The position numbers and the translations under genes are program-made. This document shows positions 59,144 through 64,000 of a stretch of 64,000 nt of DNA, in pieces. The notes below the pieces were generated by a model. That model made no database searches. It was not told where the DNA came from and saw only the letters and a list, made by a program, of their open reading frames with translations. Source of the stretch: Candidatus Dormiibacterota bacterium (GTDB taxonomy: Bacteria > Chloroflexota > Dormibacteria > Dormibacterales > Dormibacteraceae); NCBI GenBank assembly GCA_003169845.1, contig PNAG01000023.1:132409-196408 (forward strand), written 5' to 3'. Position 1 is the first letter of the stretch. Every line of letters starts with the position of its first letter.

Positions 59144-59887
59144 CTAACGCCAATCATTCGTAGCCGCCGGCGATCGGCCGGCGTTCCGCGCGATCGAAGC
59201 GGCGATGCCTGAATAGTCGGGCGCCGGGGCAAAGCCCTGGACCATGTATTTCGTCATCAAAGGATCGCGCAGCGCCAGCAGCTGCTCTCTGATTCGAGCC
59301 TTGATGCCGTCCTCGAGACCCGCGCGGACGACCACCGGCTGGCTTGGCGCCGGCCCCAGCGTCTCGACCACCCTCACCCGCTCGGCAAGCTCGGGATCCT
59401 GTCGCAGCGCAACACCGAGCACGTGGCAGTCGATGGCGGCGCCGTCGATCTCCCCGTCCGAGACCATCCGCACCGCCCGCTCGTGAAACCCGGCCTCGAC
59501 GACTTCACCGAAGAAGTCCCATGACCCAATGCGTTGGAGCGTGACCCAGTAGCCCGACCACGAGCTGGGCTCGTTGAACGCCCAGCGCGCGCCACGCAAG
59601 TCCTCGAGCGACTGGAAAGACGAGTTGCGATTCACGATCACGTCAGAGGTGTAGAGAGGCTTGCCGCCGAAGCGGGGATCGGTGAGGATGGGCGCCGCGA
59701 CGACCTCCACCGCATTGCCGAGCCAGATCATTGGCGGGCTGCAGACGAACGCGACATCGATTCGCCCGGTGCCGAGCTCCCTCCAATCGCCGCCGTCGAT
59801 CAGCTCGGAGGCGCCGTACGCTGCCGCGACGAATTCGTACAAAGGCCGGTTGCACGGCGCGAGATAGGTCGCGGCCAGCATGTTCAA
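59144..59887 (-). CDS. PhnD-like periplasmic-binding-fold protein without a signal peptide
   Basis: 247 residues. It looks like the PhnD/SsuA family of ABC transporter binding proteins (PBP type 2 fold): TYLAPCNRPLYEFVAAAYG, then GRIDVAFVCSPPMIWLGN, DVIVNRNSSFQSLEDLRGA, RWAFNEPSSWSGYW and DGAAIDCHVLGVALRQDP. There is no signal peptide or lipobox, and no ABC permease or ATPase nearby, so it may act in the cytoplasm as an enzyme or sensor rather than in transport. The start is TTG 59887, or ATG 59881. Confidence 0.8.
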   Translation of the reverse strand: MNMLAATYLAPCNRPLYEFVAAAYGASELIDGGDWRELGTGRIDVAFVCSPPMIWLGNAVEVVAAPILTDPRFGGKPLYTSDVIVNRNSSFQSLEDLRGARWAFNEPSSWSGYWVTLQRIGSWDFFGEVVEAGFHERAVRMVSDGEIDGAAIDCHVLGVALRQDPELAERVRVVETLGPAPSQPVVVRAGLEDGIKARIREQLLALRDPLMTKYMVQGFAPAPDYSGIAASIARNAGRSPAATNDWR

Positions 59888-59912
59888 GCGAAGAGGACTA
59901 CAGGGTCGAGCC

Positions 59913-60521
59913 TCAGCAACCCGGATGCGTGACCTGGCCGCGAGAGTCGATCGCGGATGAGGTGCAAGACCCGTAGTGGAAGTTGAGGCGCCCGTTGACG
60001 CAATCGAAGTAGTACGGCCCGGTGACGTACCCCGATCCCCCTCCCGAAACGGTGCCCTGGCCCGGGCACACGATGATTCGCTCGGTGACCTCGAAGCCCG
60101 CGACCAGGACGGCCACGGTGACCACCGCGGCAGCGACTGCCGTCAGCGAGGACGAGGTCAGGAATGGCCCGCGCAAGGTGCGCACGGTCGCGCCGGTCGC
60201 CATCGCGCCGGCGATGACCAGCGGCACCCCGATCGAGAAGATGGCAAGGACTCCGAGAACGAGCAGCCCGCCGGCGGCGGCCGCGCGCAAGGGCATCCGC
60301 GACGCCGGGCTGCCGAGGCGCGTCAACGAGACCAGCAAGAGGGCCGCCATGACGAGGAGGTAGCCCGCGACGAATGGAACCGTGTAGGCATCGAGCGCAA
60401 CACCGCCCTGGCCCAACTTCAACAGCAGGTACGCGACATCGGTCGCGAGCGCAAAGACCAGCGCGAACCACGCCATGAAGCGCGCCGGCCTGGTGTCGAT
60501 CAGCTGCGCGGCGACCGCCAT
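59913..60521 (-). CDS. Hypothetical membrane protein
   Basis: 202 residues from ATG 60521. Four membrane helices (WFALVFALATDVAYLLL, then VPFVAGYLLVMAALLLVSL, GGLLVLGVLAIFSIGVPLVI, and SSLTAVAAAVVTVAVLVAGF) and a C-terminal extracytoplasmic domain with five Cys (CPGQGTVSGGGSGY, YFDCVNGRLNFHYGSC). TAGAGT lies exactly 7 nt upstream of ATG, which fixes the start. No family recognised. It lies between the GT87 gene and the PhnD-like gene. Confidence 0.75.
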   Translation of the reverse strand: MAVAAQLIDTRPARFMAWFALVFALATDVAYLLLKLGQGGVALDAYTVPFVAGYLLVMAALLLVSLTRLGSPASRMPLRAAAAGGLLVLGVLAIFSIGVPLVIAGAMATGATVRTLRGPFLTSSSLTAVAAAVVTVAVLVAGFEVTERIIVCPGQGTVSGGGSGYVTGPYYFDCVNGRLNFHYGSCTSSAIDSRGQVTHPGC

Positions 60522-60528
60522 CGACTGA

Positions 60529-60534
60529 ACTCTA
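60529..60534 (-). promoter_or_regulatory. Putative -10 box TAGAGT for a leaderless transcript
   Basis: TAGAGT is followed by 7 nt and the ATG at 60521 on the minus strand. Confidence 0.5.
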
Positions 60535-61776
60535 CCCAGCTTGAGCACCGCTTCCGGGTATGGCGGTCCTCGTCAAGTTCGCCGACCGCATCCGCATCCA
60601 CTGAATCCAGAGGAGGATCAGGAAGTACTGCGCGAACTGGCCCAGCGTGTAGGACACGACCAGCACGGACACCGGTGCGTGTGCGTAGCTCTCGAGGGGA
60701 TCCCAGATCAGCATCGTCAGCAAGAAAACGAATCCAAGGTTCACCCAGAGGAAGACCGCCGCACGCCCGGCTCGGAACTGATACGCGAGGAGCAGCATGG
60801 TCGGTGCGAGCAGGAGCTGGTAGACGGCCCACCCGATCGGACCGAGCATAGGCGAGAGGAGGGATGCCGCCGCGAACAGGCCCCATTTCGCCTCGTATCC
60901 GCCGCGAAGCTGCCGGATCAAGAGCCAGCCGGCGCCCAGCACCGCGACGGCGACTCCAACCGTCAAGGCAGTTGATGCGGGCACCCCGAGCCTGCACATC
61001 AGCGCCAGGGGTGAGTAGTTCTCGATCACGCACGCGTTAGCCGGACCTCGCGACTGGGTCGCGAACTTGTTCAGGTAGACGATGGGGTTGGCGACCGAGA
61101 CGTCCCCTGCCCGCCAGGCCAGGAATCCGAGCCCGATCGCAGTGAGAAGCGCCGCCACGCCGATCGACGATGCGCCCGCTCGACGCAGGTCACGGCGCAG
61201 GAGCAGGACAAGGGGAAGCAGCACAAAGATCGGCTTCACCGCGAGCGCCAAGCCGATCAACGCACCTGCGCTGCGGTCGCGCCGACCCAGCAGGGCAACG
61301 CCCCACAGCGTCAGCCCGAAGATGATCAGGTTGATCTGCATCCAGAAGATGCTCGTGACGGCTGGCGCGAAGACGGCGGCGGCGACGAGCGTCCCCCACC
61401 ACCATCTCGAGGACACCCGGCCATGCAGCCGGCCCCACACCGACACCAACAAGGCACCCCAGACCAGCAGGTTGACGGCAGACATCACGGGCGTGGCGAC
61501 CTCGAAGGAAGCCGCCCGCGAAACGGCAGCCATCACCAGGCCGTAGAAAGGTGTCCCCAGCCACGAGGTCGAGACCACTTCGGGGTGGCCGGTCGACCAC
61601 GCCACCGCGCCTGCGTGGTAAGCACTCCCAAAGTCCATCGGATAGTGGAACAGGGCGATGAGCGGAACCAGCGCGAGGACCGCCACCACAGGCGCCAGGA
61701 GGTAGAGCCTCCGCGCCGGCACTTTGGGAGCGACAGGAGGAGCGTCAACGTTGCGGCTTCCGCCGTCTAGATCCAC
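60532..61776 (-). CDS. GT87-like membrane glycosyltransferase
   Basis: About 414 residues from GTG 61776 (429 from GTG 61821). It has ten or so membrane helices. It matches the GT87 family (polyprenol-phosphate-mannose-dependent mannosyltransferases): DFGSAYHAGAVAWSTGHPEV, then LGTPFYGLVMA, GALIGLALAVKPIFVLLPLV with the family K-P, and WDPLESYAHAP. It adds mannose-type sugars to lipids or glycans outside the membrane. A TAGAGT box lies 10 nt before GTG 61776. It is divergent from the citrate synthase gene. Confidence 0.85.
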   Translation of the reverse strand: MDLDGGSRNVDAPPVAPKVPARRLYLLAPVVAVLALVPLIALFHYPMDFGSAYHAGAVAWSTGHPEVVSTSWLGTPFYGLVMAAVSRAASFEVATPVMSAVNLLVWGALLVSVWGRLHGRVSSRWWWGTLVAAAVFAPAVTSIFWMQINLIIFGLTLWGVALLGRRDRSAGALIGLALAVKPIFVLLPLVLLLRRDLRRAGASSIGVAALLTAIGLGFLAWRAGDVSVANPIVYLNKFATQSRGPANACVIENYSPLALMCRLGVPASTALTVGVAVAVLGAGWLLIRQLRGGYEAKWGLFAAASLLSPMLGPIGWAVYQLLLAPTMLLLAYQFRAGRAAVFLWVNLGFVFLLTMLIWDPLESYAHAPVSVLVVSYTLGQFAQYFLILLWIQWMRMRSANLTRTAIPGSGAQAG

Positions 61777-61843
61777 GCTGGCCGTCACTCTAACCGCGCA
61801 CCCCCGCGACGGCGGGATCACACGATCGAAGATCGGCGCTCCC

Positions 61844-61849
61844 TACACT
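61844..61849 (+). promoter_or_regulatory. Putative -10 box TACACT for leaderless citrate synthase
   Basis: TACACT is followed by 7 nt and the GTG at 61857. Confidence 0.5.
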
Positions 61850-61856
61850 TAATCCG

Positions 61857-62978
61857 GTGACGGATTTCAGCCCCGGGCTGGAGGGGGTGGTCGCGGCCCA
61901 GACGGCAATCAGCGAGGTCGACGGGGCCAACGGCCGGCTCATCTATCGAGGCGGATACCTGATCGAGGACCTCGCCCCGGTCGTGACGTACGAAGAGGTC
62001 GCCTACCTGCTCTGGAACGGCGATCTTCCGAACCAAAAGCAGCTAGATGCCTTGCGCAAGCCGATGGCGGCCGCCCGTTCTCTCAACAAAGCGGGGCGCG
62101 GCGCGTTGATGGCGATGGATCCGCAGACCGATCCCATGGACGTTCTGCGCACCGTCGTCTCGGCACAGGGCGCCACCAATACCCCGATGAAGCCCACGCT
62201 CGATGAGGCCATCGCGTTGACCGCGGTCTTCCCGACGATCGTTGGCGCCGCCTACCGCCGGCGGCAGGGAAAAGAAGTGATCGAGCCCCGCGATGAGCTC
62301 TCGCACTCCGCCAATCTCCTCTGGATGATGGAAGGCAAGGAAGCCGACCCCAGGCGCGTGCGCTGGGTCGACGCGTACCTGGTGCTGCTCGCCGACCACG
62401 GGCTCAATGCGTCGACCTTCGCCGCACGGGTCATCGCCTCGACCGCCAGCGACCTCACCTCGTCGGTCGTCGGCGCCATCGGCGCATTGAAAGGCGCCGC
62501 ACACGGCGGGGCCACTTTCGCAGCGCGCACCATGCTCGACAAGATCGGCTCCGCCGAAAACGCCGAGAAGTGGATGCGCGAGGCCAACGCGCGGCACGAA
62601 CGATTTGCGGGATTCGGCCATCGCGTGTACCGGACGTACGATCCGCGGGCCAAGATCCTGCGCGAGACGGCCCGCAGCGCATCGCCCGAGCTGCACCGCA
62701 CCGCGGCCCGCACCGAAGAGCTGGCGCTTCAGATCCTGCACGAAGCTCATCCCGAACGACCGAACGCGACCAACGTCGATTTCTGGGCCTCCGTGGTCCT
62801 GACCGGCGCTGGCATTCCAAAGGAGATGTTCACCTGCATCTTCGCCACCTCACGAGTTGTGGGCTGGACCGCTCACGTGCTTGAATCGCTGGCTGACCTG
62901 CGGATCATCCGCCCCGCATCGGAGTGGACAGGTCCCGAGCCGGGGTTGAAACCCTTACCACTATCTGAGCGGGGCTAG
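61857..62978 (+). CDS. gltA: Citrate synthase
   Basis: 373 residues, the short type found in many Gram-positive-type bacteria. Catalytic residues: His in LLADHGLNAST (near 181), His in GAAHGGAT (near 217) and Asp in NATNVDFWASV (near 306), plus substrate-binding FGHRVYRTYDPRA. It condenses acetyl-CoA and oxaloacetate. It could be a 2-methylcitrate synthase, but no prp genes are nearby. GTG start with a -10 box at 7 nt. Confidence 0.95.
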   Translation: MTDFSPGLEGVVAAQTAISEVDGANGRLIYRGGYLIEDLAPVVTYEEVAYLLWNGDLPNQKQLDALRKPMAAARSLNKAGRGALMAMDPQTDPMDVLRTVVSAQGATNTPMKPTLDEAIALTAVFPTIVGAAYRRRQGKEVIEPRDELSHSANLLWMMEGKEADPRRVRWVDAYLVLLADHGLNASTFAARVIASTASDLTSSVVGAIGALKGAAHGGATFAARTMLDKIGSAENAEKWMREANARHERFAGFGHRVYRTYDPRAKILRETARSASPELHRTAARTEELALQILHEAHPERPNATNVDFWASVVLTGAGIPKEMFTCIFATSRVVGWTAHVLESLADLRIIRPASEWTGPEPGLKPLPLSERG

Positions 62979-64000
62979 CCAATCCGGCGGCCGGGGCTCG
63001 ACCGCGAGGCCTGGCGCCGACTTGGCGGGGTCGGACTCGCGTGGTTCCTCCTGCTCGGCGGCGCTTTCACCGCGTGGTACGTGATCGCCGTCCCGCTCCG
63101 CAGGGAAATCCTGGACAACGACCTGACGCTGGCCTACATCGGCGCCCGGATCGGAATCGAGCACGGCTGGAGCCATCTCTACTCGCTGAGCCTGCAGCAC
63201 CAGCTGTTCACCCAGCTCCGACCAGAGGCTCCTTTCAACGATGGCGAACGTTTTATCTCGCCTCCCCCAAGCGCCTGGGTGCTGGTGCCGCTCACGGTCA
63301 TCGGGGCGGCCGGGACCGTGTACGTCTGGCTGGCGGCCTCGGTGGCCGCGCTGGTCGCCGCCTGGTGGATCGCCGCGCCCGGTTCCGGCCGGGCCCGGAT
63401 TCTGTGGCTGATCGCGGCGTTGGCCTGGTATCCCGTCCAGTACAGCCTGAGCCTGGCACAACCCGGCGCGATCGTCTTGCTTGCTGCCATGGCGTGCTGG
63501 AAGCTCGCCGGAATGGGCAAGCCATATCTGGCCGGCGCCGTGCTCGGCGCGTCGGTGCTGAAACCTCAGCTCACCCTGGCGGTGCCGCTCGTCCTCCTGG
63601 CCGCAGGCAGGTGGCGCATCTTCGCCGGGTGGGCCGTGACCGTCGGCGTCCTGGCCGCAGTGTCAGCGCTTGTGATCGGCCAGCAAGGGTTGACGGACTA
63701 TCGCGCACTGCTGTCCGACGCTGAGCGCGTGGCCAACAACCGCTACTTCACCCCGGCCTATATTCTCGGCCCGGGCGCGCTCAGCTACGCGGTGCAGGCC
63801 GTGGTCGCGGTGATCGGGGTGGCGGGCGGATATCTCAACCGGCGTTCCAGCCTGGCCCGGATTTTCGCGCTCGGCCTCGTGACGACCACGCTCGCCGCCA
63901 CGTACTGGCATCTCCAGGACTACGCGATCCTGGCCGGGGCCGCATGGCTTTTCTGGCGTGACGAAGCGCCCGCCTGGCGGCGCTGGTGGCTGCTCGTCGT
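62979..64000 (+). CDS. GT87-like membrane glycosyltransferase, 3' end outside window
   Basis: A frame directly after the citrate synthase stop, open to the window end, about 340 residues so far. First helix GGVGLAWFLLLGGAFTAWYV, then DLTLAYIGARIGIEHGWSHL, SPPPSAWVLVPLTVIG, and AVLGASVLKPQLTLAVPLVL with the family K-P; this matches GT87/DUF2029 mannosyltransferases. No ATG, GTG or TTG lies upstream of helix 1. The first GTG (63081) is after it. An ATC at 62982 is the only candidate near the start. I take the boundary as the open frame. Confidence 0.75.

Noticed and set aside
1-64000. tRNA, rRNA and mobile elements
   Set aside because: No TPsiC-type motif, rRNA core sequence, transposase or integrase was found by eye. 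Gaps are mostly too short for rRNA, though a tRNA could be missed without a scan.

Overview
A high-GC, gene-dense bacterial chromosome segment with no rRNA, tRNA, integrase, transposase or CRISPR array that I could find. The mix of a sufRCB-D-Rieske-S-U cluster led by a SufR-type Fe-S repressor, a Tad/Flp secretion locus, clpX-clpP-tig, rplU-rpmA-obg-nadD-rsfS, partner-switch regulators and very frequent leaderless GTG starts fits a soil-type Terrabacteria lineage. Chloroflexota or Dormibacterota-like is my best guess, by inference only (about 50% confident).

Layout. 1-3881: 3' end of glutamate synthase, two tandem paralogous secreted proteins and a DinB-like protein. 3874-7721 (minus): two Gfo/Idh/MocA oxidoreductases, the upstream one fused to a ThuA domain, then a glycosyltransferase. 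7956-12428 (minus): histidine kinase, single-domain response regulator and Ser/Thr kinase in an overlapping operon. 12744-18609: hybrid kinase, RsbU-type phosphatase, STAS antagonist, RsbW-type ATPase, a stand-alone DHp-like protein and a receiver-GGDEF-like protein; this is a dense stress/partner-switching island. 18698-31797: Tad/Flp locus, made of a giant CpaF ATPase fused to an adenylate cyclase, AAA and TPR module, four pseudopilin-like genes on the opposite strand, then cpaB-tadB-tadC. 31802-35274: MerR regulator, then rsfS, nadD, obg, rpmA and rplU on the minus strand. 35421-39481 (minus): four membrane proteins resembling the membrane arm of hydrogenase-4/complex I with no soluble subunits in the window. 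39491-49605 (minus): valS, clpX, a mini ClpX zinc-finger protein, clpP, tig, a class A PBP and a flippase. 49670-51713: C39-like peptidase, a coiled-coil protein and an S51 peptidase. 51723-58726: suf operon from operator to terminator. 58797-64000: repeats, a small Cys protein, a PhnD-like protein, a membrane protein, two GT87-type glycosyltransferases and citrate synthase.

Three things run through the window. First, many operon-leading genes have a TANNNT box almost exactly 7 nt before the start codon (GTG or ATG), which predicts leaderless mRNAs. Second, a structured intergenic repeat of about 120 bp sits in each of the three gaps of the pseudopilin operon. It carries compensatory base changes and stays open as a reading frame. 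Third, the most unusual protein is the 1654-residue CpaF-cyclase-AAA-TPR fusion, which would tie a secretion or pilus motor to cyclic-nucleotide signalling in one chain.
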